The position numbers and the translations under genes are program-made. Below, piece by piece: positions 10,408 through 22,255 of a stretch of DNA of 64,000 nt. The stretch lies in the NCBI GenBank assembly GCA_011033025.1, contig WFMF01000293.1, positions 1 to 64,000 on the forward strand, read 5' to 3'. How positions within the stretch are numbered: the first letter of the stretch is position 1; each line of letters opens with the position of its first letter. This DNA is from Beroe forskalii (lineage: Eukaryota; Ctenophora; Nuda; Beroida; Beroidae). The notes under the pieces were generated by a model. The model was not told the DNA's origin, did no database searches, and saw nothing but the letters and a program-made list of their open reading frames with translations.

Positions 10408-10600
10408 CGGGGGATGGGCCTGCGAGGGCCCAGGCAGCGCCCAGGAGTGAAAGCTGCAGGCCGAGGCAAACGCCTTCGTGCTCCCGGGCTACCGGATGGG
10501 ACGGGAGTCCCGTACCTCCCCGATTGCCAAGCTGCCGGGGCAGGATGGCGTTCCCGGCCAAGCGGCGGGGTCGAGCCCCTCCTTCTGCGACCGGAGCGAG
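10408..10600 (+). mobile_element. SINE-like repeat, copy c
   Basis: GC-rich segment starting GGGGGATGGGCCTGCGAG with a GGGACGGGAGTCCCGTACC core matching copies a and b. It begins less than 100 bp after the TTAA element. High GC makes long open frames on both strands; none looks like a protein gene. Confidence 0.45.
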
Positions 10601-10794
10601 GGCTACCTCCGCGACGTCCTCTAGGGACGTCCTCCATGAAACACTTCCATCCTCTTTCTTGCATCCCAAAATCTTCATTCCTCGCTCTCCAGATATCCGA
10701 TTTTAACTAATCTGTCAATCCGCTCGACTGGAGATTGAAGTAAAATCACTCATTCAATCCTGGCCAATCGTTCAATCAGTCACGTATTCAATCA

Positions 10795-11125
10795 GTCACT
10801 CCTCAATCACTCACTTACGCACTAATTTACTCACTAATTTACCCACTCATTCACTCACTAACTCACTCACTCACTCACTCACTCACTCACTCACTCACTC
10901 GCTCACTCACTCACTCACTCTCTCACTCACTAACTCAAGCACACAATCACTCACTCACTCATTCACTCACTAACTCACTCACTCACTCACTCACTCACTC
11001 ACTCACTCACTCACTCACTCACTCAATCACTCAATCACTCACTCTCTCACTCACTAACTCAAGCACACAATCACTCACTCACTCATTCACTCAATCAATC
11101 AATCACTCACTCACTAACTCGAGGC
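10795..11125. repeat. (TCAC)n microsatellite
   Basis: More than 300 bp of CACT/TCAC tetranucleotides with scattered variants (TCAA, TAAC, TCTC). An internal segment around CTCAAGCACACAATC occurs twice, which shows a larger duplication within the array. Confidence 0.95.
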
Positions 11126-11454
11126 TCCGGAGGCGGCCTTCTAGTATGGTTGAGCTTAAATTGGTAAACAGTGTGGCAAAGCATGAAAGTCTGCCTCTTA
11201 TCACTGCCACATATTCACACTATATTTTCCACACTCCTGTGTGCCCGGCAGTGTGGCAACTGTGACACTGTAACCAACGGAGGAGTTGGACTATCTTGAA
11301 CCATGACATAACTTCGATTTTCAGTATGTTCCCACCAATAGATTTTCCTGAAACTGTGTAGGGATGTTCATTTCATCCTTGTTTTTCAGAAACTATTAAA
11401 AAAAAAAGGGGGCGGGTCATAGTGAGAATTTTCGAGATATAAGGTCAAACGCAA

Positions 11455-12449
11455 GAAAATACCGACGAAAATGGTTCAAAAATGGCAAAAAGTTAAAACG
11501 AGGCGATGTTTTACGCGACATGGGACAAAAAAGGGACAAAAAAGGGACAAATGTCGCCTGAGGCGACATGGGATTTTTAGGCCTCAAATGTGCTTGATAT
11601 GAGTTTCTATGGTTAGATATCATATTTAAGAGTTGCCAGGCCATCATAGGAGCCACGCCCAACCTTGGGCCACGCCCAAAAATCCCATCTTTCCTGCCAA
11701 TATGGTGGCCAAAAAGGGACAAGTTTGGACATGCGATTTCAGCCGATAAATCACTCCAAATCATTTTATTTTGATCACAAAAGTTAATTTAGGGTTCTTA
11801 GACACTAAATCAACCATTCCCAGCCCGTGACCACGCCCAGATTCCACGCCCCATAAATGCGCGAAATGTCGCAAGCTGGGTGGCAAAAAAGGGACAAATG
11901 TCGCCTGAGGCGACATGGGATTTTTAGGCCTCAAATGTGCTTGATATGAGTTTCTATGGTTAGATATCATGTTTAAGAGTTGCCAGGCCATCATAGAGCC
12001 ACGCCCAACCTTGGGCCACGCCCAAAATCCCATCTTTCCTGCCAATATGGTGGCAAAAAGGGACAAGTTTGGACATGCGATTTCAGCCGAAAATCACTCA
12101 AATCATTTTATTTCGATCACAAAAGTTAATTTAGGGTTCCTAGACACTAAATCAACCATTCCCAGCCCGTGGCCACGCCCAGATTCCACGCCCCATAAAT
12201 GCGCGAAATGTCGCAAGCTGGGTATGTAAAGGACAAATGTCGCCTGAGGCGACATGGGATTTTTAGGCCTCAAATGTGCTTGATATGAGTTTCTGTTAGA
12301 TATCATGTTTAAGAGTTGCTGTACATCATAGGAGCCATGCCCAACCTTGGGCCCCAAAAATCCATCTTTCCTGCCAATATGGGCCAAAAAGGGACAAGTT
12401 TGGACATGCGATTTCAGCCGAAAATCACTCCAAATCATTTTATTTGATC
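11455..12449. repeat. about 345-bp tandem array, three copies
   Basis: Unit starts (GGGACAAATGTCGCCTGAGG) recur at about 11544, 11891 and 12231. Each unit carries the small palindrome GTCGCCTGAGGCGAC, a GGCCACGCCC pair and CCATAAATGCGCGAAA. The third unit dissolves into poor-quality sequence at about 12450. Parts of the unit are shared with the 25.6-28.2 kb array. Confidence 0.85.
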
Positions 12450-12671
12450 ACAAACCCAATTTTAAAACAACCCTTCCCTTTTGGGCCCCCCCAAAAAGTT
12501 TCCTTTGGGGGGCTGCCTTTTGGCCCCATGGAAAAAGGGGAAAAGGTTTTTAAAAACCCCCCCCCCACCCCAAAAAGGTTTTGGGGGGTGTGGAAAAAAA
12601 GGTTCTCTTTTTTTAAACGGGGCCTGGCCAAATCAAAAACCCATACTTTAAATTTTTTAACAAAACAAAAC
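12450..12671. other. probable low-quality assembly stretch
   Basis: Sequence decays into blocks of CCCCCC, AAAAA, GGGG and TTTT with no base-composition continuity to the flanking arrays. This is typical of poor base calls at read ends. Frames here are artefacts. Confidence 0.6.
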
Positions 12672-13135
12672 ACGCTTTGACCCGCACACATTTACCGCAC
12701 AGAAACACTTATTGCACTTACACATTTCATTTACCCGCACAAAACGCATTTACCTGCACACAGAAACATGCATTTACCCGCACACAAACACATTTACCCG
12801 CACAGAAACACATTTACCCACACAGAACACGCATTTACCCGCACAGAAACGCATTTACCCGCACAGAAACACATTTACCCGCACAGAAACAGTTTAACCG
12901 CACAAAACGCATTTACCCACAGAAACACGCATTTGCCCACGCAGAAACACACATTTACACGATTTACCCGCACAGAAACAGTTTTACCCGCACAATAACG
13001 CATTCACCCACACAGAAACGCATTTACCCGCACAGAAAAACATTCACCCGCACAGACCCACGCATTTACCCGCACAGAAACACACATTTACCCGCACAGA
13101 AACACGCATTTACCCGCACAGAAACAGCACGCACA
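12672..13135. repeat. 20-bp minisatellite (CATTTACCCGCACAGAAACA)
   Basis: About 22 tandem units of 19-21 bp, with drift at the edges. All three forward frames are open in places because the unit lacks stops; the resulting HLPAQK/YPHRNTFTRTE peptides are repeat translations, not genes. Confidence 0.9.
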
Positions 13136-13309
13136 AAACATGCACTACACTCTCTTATCGCAGCCCACACAGTTGGACACTACGAGGTTTTATATAACAC
13201 AACGCTCTCCATTTCCTTTACTTGCCGATTATTCCATATATAGCATAATGAACAGCGTTACTCTGATATATCTTTATATATGCTCACTATATCACGTTAC
13301 AATGTACTT

Positions 13310-13790
13310 TGGTCATGTGACGATTTTAATAAATCGAGCACAGGTAACGGTCACATGCATTGTCATGTGCGTTGTCATGTGCGTTGTCACGCGTTTTGTA
13401 GAGAGAGTCCACGACTTACAGCCTGGTCACGTGAGTTTTGTATGAGATAGATTCGTCCATGTGACCGCTGCAACGACCAATCAGCGACAAGGAGTTCACA
13501 TAACTGTGCTTCGCCGTTCTCTCCACTAACATAACAGTGCTGTACACATATTACCTGAGTCACGTGATATGCGTTATCCAATCACAAGCCTTCCTCGAGT
13601 CACGTTGCCAATGGAGGTGTTATCACCACGTGACTCGCGTAGTCATGGTGATTGGTTGAGCGCTGTATTCTCTCTGTCTTCCTCACAGGGAGCTGGCCGT
13701 GGTGTGACCGTAATGAAATTACCGTACCGGCTTTCACTGCGAGTATAAAAGGAGTAAACGACGCACTCTGCAGTACTCAGCGGATTATCT
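13310..13790 (+). promoter_or_regulatory. promoter-like region: E-boxes, CCAAT boxes, TATA
   Basis: About 380 bp hold at least eight CACGTG or CATGTG words, several extended to GTCACGTGA (near 13426, 13559 and 13627), plus CCAAT boxes at about 13476, 13572 and (inverted) 13648. A consensus TATAAAA at 13744-13750 follows, with an ATG about 50 bp on at 13799. CpG content is higher than in the flanks. CACGTG with GTCAC flanks is the class of site bound by bHLH-zip factors. The gene served is not identified: the frame from 13799 is only 17 codons, so an intron would be needed, possibly leading to the exon at 20361. Confidence 0.5.
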
Positions 13791-13799
13791 GATTATCAT

Positions 13800-14976
13800 G
13801 TGGGGGATGATAACATGCAGGAAGAGCAGGGGATCTCTGGCAATATGATGGGTTGCTCAGTTTCCTCAGATTGTATTCACTCTCCGTATGTGAATTGGGC
13901 GTGTATGTATGTAATCGATCATGAGCAATCATAGTACACAGAGTGTACTAATGTATGGATTTCACAACGACACAATCTCTTATCTTATCACTGATTTATG
14001 AATTTTGGACACCATAATATGTGAATTCATTAATTAAAGCTGGCCAATACGATTCCGTAAGAGATAACTTCGGACATTGCATATTGTATTACGTTCTAAC
14101 TTTAATTAGGTAATCGAAAATAAACTAATCAAATTAGTCTCCTCAAGGTGCATCGGGGTAAGATTATCTCCTTCACTGCACTGTACACACCGATGATGAT
14201 TTAGCGTTATCATATTCAAAAACAGTCTTCCCTATTTCTCCGCTAAAATTGCCATGGCATTGGCCAATCAGCGCGCGAGATTAGGGTGTATTCGAGTGCT
14301 GAATGGTCAATGTCATCCCTTCTTATCTGCTGATGAATGATGATTCTGAATTAGGGAACTTTCACATATTACGCAATCAATTTTTGCCGATTTTTACCCC
14401 CCACCTCCCCCTCGTAATGAAGTTTACAGTAGTTGTATTTGTTACAATAACATGTAACGTAGTAATTGGGAAACACCCTCCCCTTGGTGATTACTGATTA
14501 CGACATATGTGAACGATCCCTAATATGCAAACTAGTAACACCCTCAAAGGATCGTGTGCGCTATACTGAGACCTCTCTATATTGAGGCCTCTGGCAATAT
14601 TCTCGTAACAACACCTCATTATGTATTTTAAGTCAATGTGGTCGCAACATACCAAAGGCTCTTTCTTTTGGTCTTCGTTTAATCTTCATTGTTCATCTTT
14701 ATATACTTGTACCGTTCTGAACATTCAAAATAATCAAGATAACTCGACTTAGGTGTTGATTATATGAACTCCGACTACGTCACTGTTACGTTATGTGGAA
14801 TGTGGATGAAGAGTAGCATGGCTGTTAATAAATTCAAATCCTGGTGATATGAGACAAGCCTCTAATACGGACCATATTGTGACGTTTTATTTTGGTTGGG
14901 CATCAAATAAGACATACAGTTATTGACAGTAATGTTGTAACGTTATAGTGCAGAGTCCCTATCAAGAACAAATAGG
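13800..14976. other. no gene recognised
   Basis: AT-rich sequence with a half-palindrome carrying CCAATCAGCGCGCGAG at about 14251-14280. No exon is supported. Confidence 0.4.
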
Positions 14977-14980
14977 TTAA

Positions 14981-16503
14981 AGGTGCAGTCCGGGATATTT
15001 ACAACTTTAGCTAAATCGGTAGTAGGGCGTGAATAAACAACATGTAGCGGGGTCTCGCGCGTCGAAACTAATTAGATCATGCTAAAATTAGCGTATCAAA
15101 TTACACCCACAGACGCTTGAGCAGCGTCCCGGCATGGCACGCAATATGAATTACATTGCAACAGCAACACAATTAGGGTCAGTTGTGCTAACTGACATTG
15201 GAAGATTGAAAAACACACCGATGATTGGTATTAGTGCAGTATAGAGTCACAGTCTTAACAATATATCTTTGTTTTAGCAGCACAGTCATTATAGTTTGGT
15301 GTCAAAAGCTGTTAATTAATGATTTACACGAGATGTCAGCCAGTAGGTACGCCAAATATCAGCTTATAGAGCTAAAGCTAGGGAAGTCAATGAGGCAATG
15401 AGGCACTAGACTGTTATCATGATGGACTGATCGATAGTCAGATAGCAGACTGTTGTCAGAGGTTGCTACCAGGCTCCAGTGAACGGTGAAACGACAAATG
15501 CATAGTGGACCAGTCTTTTTAAGTCAGTAAGTAAAGAGCATTTCTGCTTCCAGGATAGTATCGAATTCAAATACGGCAAAATCAAAGTTCTGATCAGGCT
15601 GGTTAGTTAATAAATATGTACTTATATTGATGCTTTGATTTTTCTTGTATCAGGTCTTGGCACAGTAAATATAACAATGGATTACAATAAAGCTTTCCTG
15701 ATAAAACAGTAGTACTGTCAAGTGTCAGTAGACATCAGGATACTGCTCTGATTATAGTCAAACTTTGATAACGGGCCGGTGTTAGTGACTATATAACCTG
15801 CTTTCAGAAAATCTTGATAAATCAGACTGTCAGAGCAGCCTTGTTTCAGGGCACAACAAGCCCGATTCAAATTTTACCGAATCTGAGCTATTAAGTTTCA
15901 CGATAGACTATGTTTTACACAGTAGACATGAGGCATTTGAAGTGTTGAATGGTTTTATGGCTGAACTGTGGCAAATTTGACTGAAAAAGGATATTCATCT
16001 ACTTGAATTTAGATTTAAAAGAGCAGTTGGCAAAGATATAATTTCAGAAAAGTTTGAGAAACGGGAAACATTGGGTAGATATGTGAATAAGAGCAGTAGC
16101 TATCAAAAAGAAGCTCGGGAAAATTGCCTGAAATACTTCATGGACCACATTGGGTTCTAATTAGTGGGTTCTAAAAGTAAGTAAATTGCATGTTACAAGT
16201 AACCAATAATCACACAACTGTCCTATGTTTGTGTAATGACTGAAAACAACACTGATAAAACAAGAAACAGTGTAGAGTGGTAAAATAACAACGAAACTAC
16301 ACGCAAATACATGAAATATAAGCTGAGTGTAGCGGGCGGATGCTGCTCAAGGATCACACGCGCGAACTTCAGTGGCCAATTAGACGATGATACGATTATT
16401 TTCACTCGAATTCCGTTTGTAGGATTAATGTTGGGCATCATACTAATGACTTAGGCGGAAATTTAGGAATTTTAATTTTTTGCCGATATCCCGGACTGCA
16501 CCT
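14981..16503 (+). mobile_element. 1.5-kb TTAA-flanked element, copy 2
   Basis: Same ends and TTAA flanks (14977-14980, 16504-16507) as copy 1, with scattered substitutions and a few small indels. Its coding-like frame carries the same in-frame TGA. Its right-hand TTAA is also the left target repeat of the next element. Confidence 0.85.
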
Positions 16504-16507
16504 TTAA

Positions 16508-18049
16508 GTGTAGTGTTCCACGCCCGGAAAACCGACTCGAAAATCCGCGCGGAATTCCGCCTTTTGAAAACCCGGAAAAAGCTCGGGTTGTTCCATGCAA
16601 CGAAATTCCGAATCAGCCAATTTAAAATTGAATAATTGTCATGCAAGAGTGTAAGTGTGTGTAACAATTAATATCTGTGTAGTTTGTGTAATGTGTAGGT
16701 GAGTCTGGGTGCAGGACACTGCAAGTCAGCTTTTTAGGACATGAAAAGACTGCCAGGAAGCCAGAGTTGACACAATCAATTATAGCATATCTGTAACATT
16801 CTGACTCTCTGAAACCATTCTGACGCTTCACTGATGACTTGAACCATTCCGACGCAGCTCTGGCCACATTTCGATGTTTCATTAATGTATTAAGTGTATT
16901 AGAATCCCTGTAAGTCTGTCACACTGACGTTACGTATCACTGACACCAGTCTGGCCGTGGACGTTACATATCACTGACATCAGTCTGGCACATTGACGTT
17001 ACGTATCACTGACAACAGTCTGCATATTGACGTTACGTATCACTGACACCAGTCTGGCCGTGGACGTTATGTTTCACTGACACCAGTCTGGCACATTGAC
17101 GTTACGTATCACTGACACCAGTCTGGTATATTGACGTTACGTATCACTGACAACAGTCTGGCACACTGACGTTACGTATCATTGACACCAGTCTGGCACA
17201 TTGACATTACGTATCACTGACTCCAGTCTGGCACACTGACGTTACGAATCACTGACACCAGTCTGGCACATCAACGTTACGTATCATTGACACCAGTCTG
17301 GCACTATAATTAGCGTATAAAATTTGAACTGACACCAGCTTGGAATATCACTGACACTATATAGACTGAGTTCTGACACCAGTCTGGCACCATGACGAAT
17401 CGCCGACGACTATCTGGTGTATGTGTGGTGTGCACTAGCCGATAGAATTTGAAAATCATGTCGGAAAGTTATCTAGAAAAAAGTATCTACAATTTGAGAC
17501 TCATAGAATTTGAGATATCGAAGTAAAGTTCCAATAGCCTAGCCACATATTTCTAACTAAAATCATCTAACTCACCATTTGTTTGTAAGCCGAAAGGAAA
17601 CTGTTGTCTAGTTATGAAAATAACAAGTGTATGGCTATCAATTAAGGTTGAAAAACTTTAGATCAGTACCTAGATTGTGTTTCAGGCTTCCAAAATTCAC
17701 ATCGACCAATTTACTATATTCTATTTTTGTTTTTTTTGTTCTTTGAAAGTTGAAGAGTGAAGGGAGCTGTGCGCTGTGTAATGTGTGTATCCGCTATGTA
17801 AGTATGTACATCATAATCTGTACTCTGTACACATTGATTGCGTTAATTGAATCTCTAGGCAGGCTCAGTCCAAAGTACTTCCTGCAATCTCCGATTTTAG
17901 TCGGTTTTCCGAGCTTTTTCCTATTTCATGAAATAGGAAAAATCAACTCGGTTTTTCACCCGGAAAACCGCGGATTTTCATCCGGATTTTGCTTTCTCGG
18001 TTTTTCGCACACGGAATTCCGAGCAAAAACCGGGCATGGAACACTACAC
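16508..18049. mobile_element. 1.54-kb inverted-repeat element with TAA target duplication
   Basis: Ends are inverted repeats GTGTAGTGTTCCAYGCCCGG, flanked by TAA on both sides (16505-16507 and 18050-18052). A 3-bp TWA duplication fits PIF/Harbinger-type elements. The terminal 50 bp also share GGAATTCCG and CCGGAAAA words. The body holds a 35-bp minisatellite and a hairpin at about 17909-17952 (CCTATTTCATGAAATAGG). No transposase is visible. Confidence 0.7.
16912..17325. repeat. about 35-bp minisatellite inside the TAA-flanked element
   Basis: About eleven copies of a unit containing GACGTTACGTATCACTGACA and CCAGTCTGGC, 30-36 bp each, with scattered changes. Confidence 0.85.
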
Positions 18050-18230
18050 TAAAAGGGCTCATTTTACATTTACAACAGAATTCTGTACTCGAATTGCATG
18101 AATATTTTCATGTAATCCAATACGTCGCCGATGTTAGTTCGAGAAGCTTAGCATGAGAATGAATAGAGGTTCATGGATAATTGAATAAGATGCCGAGCCA
18201 AAAAATTGTCTCAGAAAATTTCGGCTCCAA

Positions 18231-18685
18231 CGAATTTTATTGGCTTCTACCATGGCTTTTTCACTTTCTCTCCTCGCTGTGAGAAGTTGATGAAATCTTC
18301 TTGTGACTTAACAGTGACTTCAAGTAGTCACATACTCCGACTGCTATGTACACTCGTAAACGTTCAAAACAACTAAACAAGGCATTTAAACGTCATCAAC
18401 TTACCACTATGAGCTATGACGTCATCAGACCTGCCACTAAAGAATTTGACTAAAGAACGCCAATTTTATTTGCTTCTACCATGGCTGACTCTTTCTCTCC
18501 GTGTTATGAATAGCTGATAAAATCCTTCACTATGCACACTTAACACAGTGATTCCCAGTAGTCACATACGCCTTACTGCCGTGTCCACTCGTGAACGTTC
18601 AAAACAAGGCGGCTAAACGTCATCAACTTACCACTATGTGCTATGATAATGACGACATTAGACTTGCCACACTGAATAGAACGCG
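18231..18685. repeat. tandem duplication of about 227 bp
   Basis: Two diverged units. Both begin near TTGCTTCTACCATGGCT (or TGGCTTC...) and include AGTCACATAC, CACTCGTRAACGTTCAAAAC and the CGTCATCAACTTACCACTATG palindrome core. They are separated by a few bases near 18458. Confidence 0.7.
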
Positions 18686-18689
18686 ACAG

Positions 18690-19360
18690 ATCCTGTCAGA
18701 TCTACAGTACCGCTTCATATCGCGGCTCTTTTTCCCCTTCCACAGACCGCACTGAAGATATCTCCAACTTCGGACACGTAATCAAATCACAACACTGAAC
18801 TAAGCAAATGACGTAACCGGCTATTTTCCGTGTATGCTGCACGTGTTACTATAATTATAGTTCAGGTGATTCGTCAATAATTCTGTCGAGTGTTCACTGA
18901 TGATTTCCTCAGAAAGTTTTTCTTAATCTTACTTTATATAATGGTCAACAGATCTGTGATCATTCCTCGTGCCGTTTGAAAAGAGGATGATATTATGTGA
19001 TCTACGTGTCGGTTAAGAGTGATATAAACATTGTTAAGTGGTTGTCCGATGACGTCTGAATCGGTTCCTTTCCGTTTTCGGTTCGGATTTCCTCTTTAAA
19101 TAGTATACCCGTAACGCGATCATTTGGGTTATTACTGTTATTTCCACTATTTGTGCATTATTGATCTCTTCATCGATCTTTCGTTCCCAAATTAAATATT
19201 TTTTGTCCTTCGCCCGCAATAAGATGACCATGGTGGGATTCGAATAGGTTTTAATAGCTTGTTTGACTTTATGAAAGTGCAAATGTTATACAATTTTCAT
19301 TTGTCATTATCCTATTAAATAATTTGTGTTCTTTTTACTGTACTGAAAAGCTCAATGAAA
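18690..19360. other. no gene recognised
   Basis: AT-rich. An 82-codon minus-strand frame (19034-19282) lacks splice sites or any family signature. Confidence 0.35.
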
Positions 19361-20350
19361 ACTAAATGGGGGGGAGGGGCCCTATGGGGCTGGTGAACCT
19401 TGTGGGGGGTTTGGGGCAACTTGGGGGCGGGGGGATCCCGGGGGGGCTGAGGTGGGTGGGGCTGAATAGCAAAAAGGCCCAGGTGGAGGCTTGGGTGGGG
19501 CTGAGTAGGCTGGTGGGGCCGGGGACGTGGAGTGGGGGGGTGGGCCTGGGGGAGGCGGTGAAAGGGTGGGGGGCCGTGGAGGCCAGTGAAAGGCTGTTTA
19601 GCCTAGTGGAGGCGATTGGTCTGGGAGACCGGGGGTGGGGAGGAGCATCGGGGGTTTTTTGGGAAACAAAAAACAGGTTTTAAAAATGAAAAAAGCCAAA
19701 AAATTTCCCAAAAAATTTTTTTTTTTGTCATCAGTTGGAAAACAAATTCCTCAGAAACAAATGGGAAAAATTTTTATTTCCCAAAACTTTTGAAAATTTG
19801 GGGAAAATTTTGGGAAAAAAAAATTTTTAAATGGGGTTAAAAGTTTTGGGGGGTTATGAAAAATTGGTAATTTTTCTAAATTGTTTTTTGAAAAAAAATA
19901 TTGTAGCAACATTTGTTTTTTTTTCAACCTAACTGGGAAACCCAAAATTTTTAGTCAATAGGTCAGGTGGCTTCTCCCCCCCTTTTAACTTAAAAGAATT
20001 AAAAAAACAGATTTACAATATTCCCAAAGGAAAGCAAAATCCCTTTAAAAATTTATCTTCAACTCGCCCATGTTTTTCTAAAAAGGGGGGAAACATTGGG
20101 GAAATGTTTTAGTCACTATTCTGAAATTTGAGAAGATGAAAAAAAGGGGAAAAAAAGATTTTTTTAAAAAATTTTCTCTAACCCAATCTTTGGTTTTTGC
20201 ATGGCCAAAAGTTCCCAACAATTTTTTCCCCAAAACCCCATTTTTCAAATCATAACCCCCCCCCACCACCGCAGTATCCCCCCAAAATTATTATCACCCG
20301 GTCCACCATTTTACCCCCTTCCCAAATTTATTATCCATTTGGTTAGTAAC
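19361..20350. other. G-rich then homopolymer-block stretch, probable low-quality sequence
   Basis: From 19361 a GGGGG-rich segment passes into runs of A, T, C and G blocks (for example repeated AAAATTTT and CCCCCC) until about 20350, where ordinary coding sequence begins abruptly. Texture matches 12450-12671 and 62560-63080. It may hide real intron or exon sequence of the gene ending at 20945. Confidence 0.6.
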
Positions 20351-20360
20351 ACAACCCTAG

Positions 20361-20945
20361 CCTTCTGATTTCTTGGATAAACTAATCGATGAGCTTCTCA
20401 CTGAAGAGCTTTTGCCAGATATTTTGGTGGAAGTTTTATTGTATGGTGTTCGAGATATCAAACTTCCAAATGTGACAGAAAGGGTTGTATATGAATACAG
20501 TGATGATCTTATCGATGAGTGTGTTTATGAAATGTTAAGAGAGGCCATAAATTCTGTTATGGCAGAAATGACACTTGTTTATTCTAGAAAACTCACAGAC
20601 TCTAAAAGATTAGATTCAATGAACTATATAGTTGATGAGTTGATTGCAATACAGATCCGAGATGTTGTTCATGACTTCATGGATGAGTACATAAAGGACT
20701 ACCAATGTGAAAGGATTTATAACCAATTACTGTATGAGGCTATTTCAATGCTTGTTTATAGCGAGGTCAGTTGTAGTGAATCAGAAATGTCTGAAAGTAC
20801 TAATGGCCGGGCAGCCTTTGACCTTGATGATGTCATCTTAGCTTCAGTGCTCTGCAAATCGCTGGTACCCAATGAGGACTACATTTCTGATGGAGTGATT
20901 GCTCAAGGCTTGGTAAATCACCTTAGACATCACAGTAAATCATGA
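20361..20945 (+). CDS. C-terminal exon of a large unknown protein
   Basis: After CCCTAG, a frame of 194 codons runs to TGA with no internal stop. It starts PSDFLDKLIDELLTEELLPD. It is acidic and strongly helical, built of amphipathic segments with recurring DELI/DELL/DECVYEML words, plus a polar linker (SCSESEMSESTNGR) and a last helix. Acidic helical C-termini of this type are common in centrosomal and ciliary scaffold proteins, but I do not recognise the family. An in-frame stop just upstream of the acceptor fits a splice junction. The upstream exon would lie in or beyond the poor-quality stretch ending about 20350. Reading from a start codon inside the exon is the alternative. Confidence 0.65.
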   Translation, partial: PSDFLDKLIDELLTEELLPDILVEVLLYGVRDIKLPNVTERVVYEYSDDLIDECVYEMLREAINSVMAEMTLVYSRKLTDSKRLDSMNYIVDELIAIQIRDVVHDFMDEYIKDYQCERIYNQLLYEAISMLVYSEVSCSESEMSESTNGRAAFDLDDVILASVLCKSLVPNEDYISDGVIAQGLVNHLRHHSKS

Positions 20946-21902
20946 GACTTGAAGTTGAATATCTAGTGTTTTGTGGAATTTTGTTTCATGGGTGAGATTG
21001 TGTAACTTGCATTCACTTCAAGTTACTAGCAATTATTGTGAAAGCAGAAGTTGGTCCAAGTTTTCAAGTTTGATTTGTGATGTAGGTGCTGCTTGAAAAT
21101 TTAAAAGAAGGAGAGATACTCTGCAGAAGCTAATAAGCGGGGGGGAGACGATAGCAATTTTCAAGGAAAATGTCCAGGCCAGGTACACATGAAAAGAACC
21201 CTCCCGGTCTAAGCAATTTTTGAAAATTTTATCACATTAAGTGCAAAATTTACTCAGAAATGGTAATTTTTTGTTCTTTTCTCCATATTTTTTGGTAATA
21301 AGTTTTTAAACTTGGCTAAGCGATGGTCTGGCTAGCATAAAGAAATTTCGATTACTCCATGGGCAAAAACAATTAAGGAGTAAATCCGTTTCATCAGAAA
21401 TCCAGGTCCACCCACTTATTTGGCAACCCCCCGTTAGTACGAAATTCTCAAATCTCCCACCCCGGTATGCGTATTTCAAACCCCCCGCTTATTAGAGTAT
21501 TAGCTTCTGCAGAGTAATAGATATGTGAGAAATCAGGCAGTCTCTCACTGTAAGTAAGTATTAAGTAAGTTGCTGTCTGAGTCGTTGCATAATGTGAAAC
21601 ATCAATTATTTTTTGATGTTTTATGCATTTTATAACACTTTTCCAAAATATGTAGATTATAGACATGTATTATTCAGTTGATGATTGCGTTATTTTTAAA
21701 CAGACCTGAGTGCAGTAATAAGTATTGAATTTTCATATTTGAATCTATGTTACAATTCGTGAAAAGTTAATTTTGCCAGGGATATATAAGTTTGTATAAA
21801 ATTTACTGTATCAGTGTATATAATATGATGAAAATATATTGTTCATTCAAAGTTTAACATCCCATTCAGAATTTTGTGCTTTATTTAAAATCAAAATTTT
21901 AC
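20946..21902. other. 3' flank and intergenic DNA
   Basis: Probable 3' untranslated region of the preceding exon, then AT-rich sequence. The segment at about 21128-21500 contains near-inverted pieces (AGCGGGGG..., CCCCCCGCTTATT, TCTGCAGAGTA / TACTCTGCAGA). Confidence 0.35.
21115..21515. repeat. element with inverted ends (GATACTCTGCAGAAGCTAAT)
   Basis: GATACTCTGCAGAAGCTAAT at 21115 and its reverse complement near 21495-21515 (ATTAGCTTCTGCAGAGTA) enclose about 380 bp, with AAGCGGGGG / CCCCCGCTT continuing the arms. It looks like a small non-autonomous DNA transposon. Confidence 0.55.
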
Positions 21903-22255
21903 CTAATAATATCTGATACCTACAGTATGTCTCTGTGATTACCAGTACCTCTAGAAGGCCACAAAGATCTAAAGGCCGTTCAATAACATCATCTCCTTCA
22001 AGTTTGCAGTAATTGTGGGACTTAATTTAGAAATAAAATAAAGTTCTAAATCTCACATTCCTGTTGATTCCTGGCTTCTGATTTATGATTTCTTATACCT
22101 CTTCGATTTAAATAAATCTCTAGATAATATACCTGAAAATTTTTTGAGGATGTTGGGGAAGATTTTCCCCCGTTCTTGCATAAGGACAGTTTCGAAGCTA
22201 TCGACGTTTGAATCAGTTGGAAGTTCACACAAGGATCTAAACAGAGGTAAAGTAC
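21903..22255 (-). CDS. two phase-1 exons of an unknown minus-strand gene
   Basis: Exon 22133-22255 (123 bp) begins after AAACATTAG and encodes TLPLFRSLCELPTD, VDSFETVLMQERGKIFP and NILKKFS. It ends TCAG|GTATAT. Exon 21903-21995 (93 bp) follows after a 137-bp intron, reads GDDVIERPLDLCGLLEVL and VITETYCRYQILL, and ends at G|GTAAAA. Both are phase 1 to phase 1, so they join without breaking the frame. Residue content resembles helical solenoid proteins, but I cannot name the family. The acceptor of the second exon (CTTGAAG) has a weak pyrimidine tract. Flanking exons were not found. Confidence 0.5.

Noticed and set aside
10335-10710. Overlapping 90-120 codon frames on both strands
   Set aside because: High-GC SINE-like sequence; no splice sites or family signature.
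12672-13135. CRISPR-like look of regular 20-23 bp repeats here and at 24252
   Set aside because: Units are contiguous with no unique spacers, and this is a eukaryotic genome.
12677-13243. 188-codon frame
   Set aside because: Translation of the 20-bp minisatellite.
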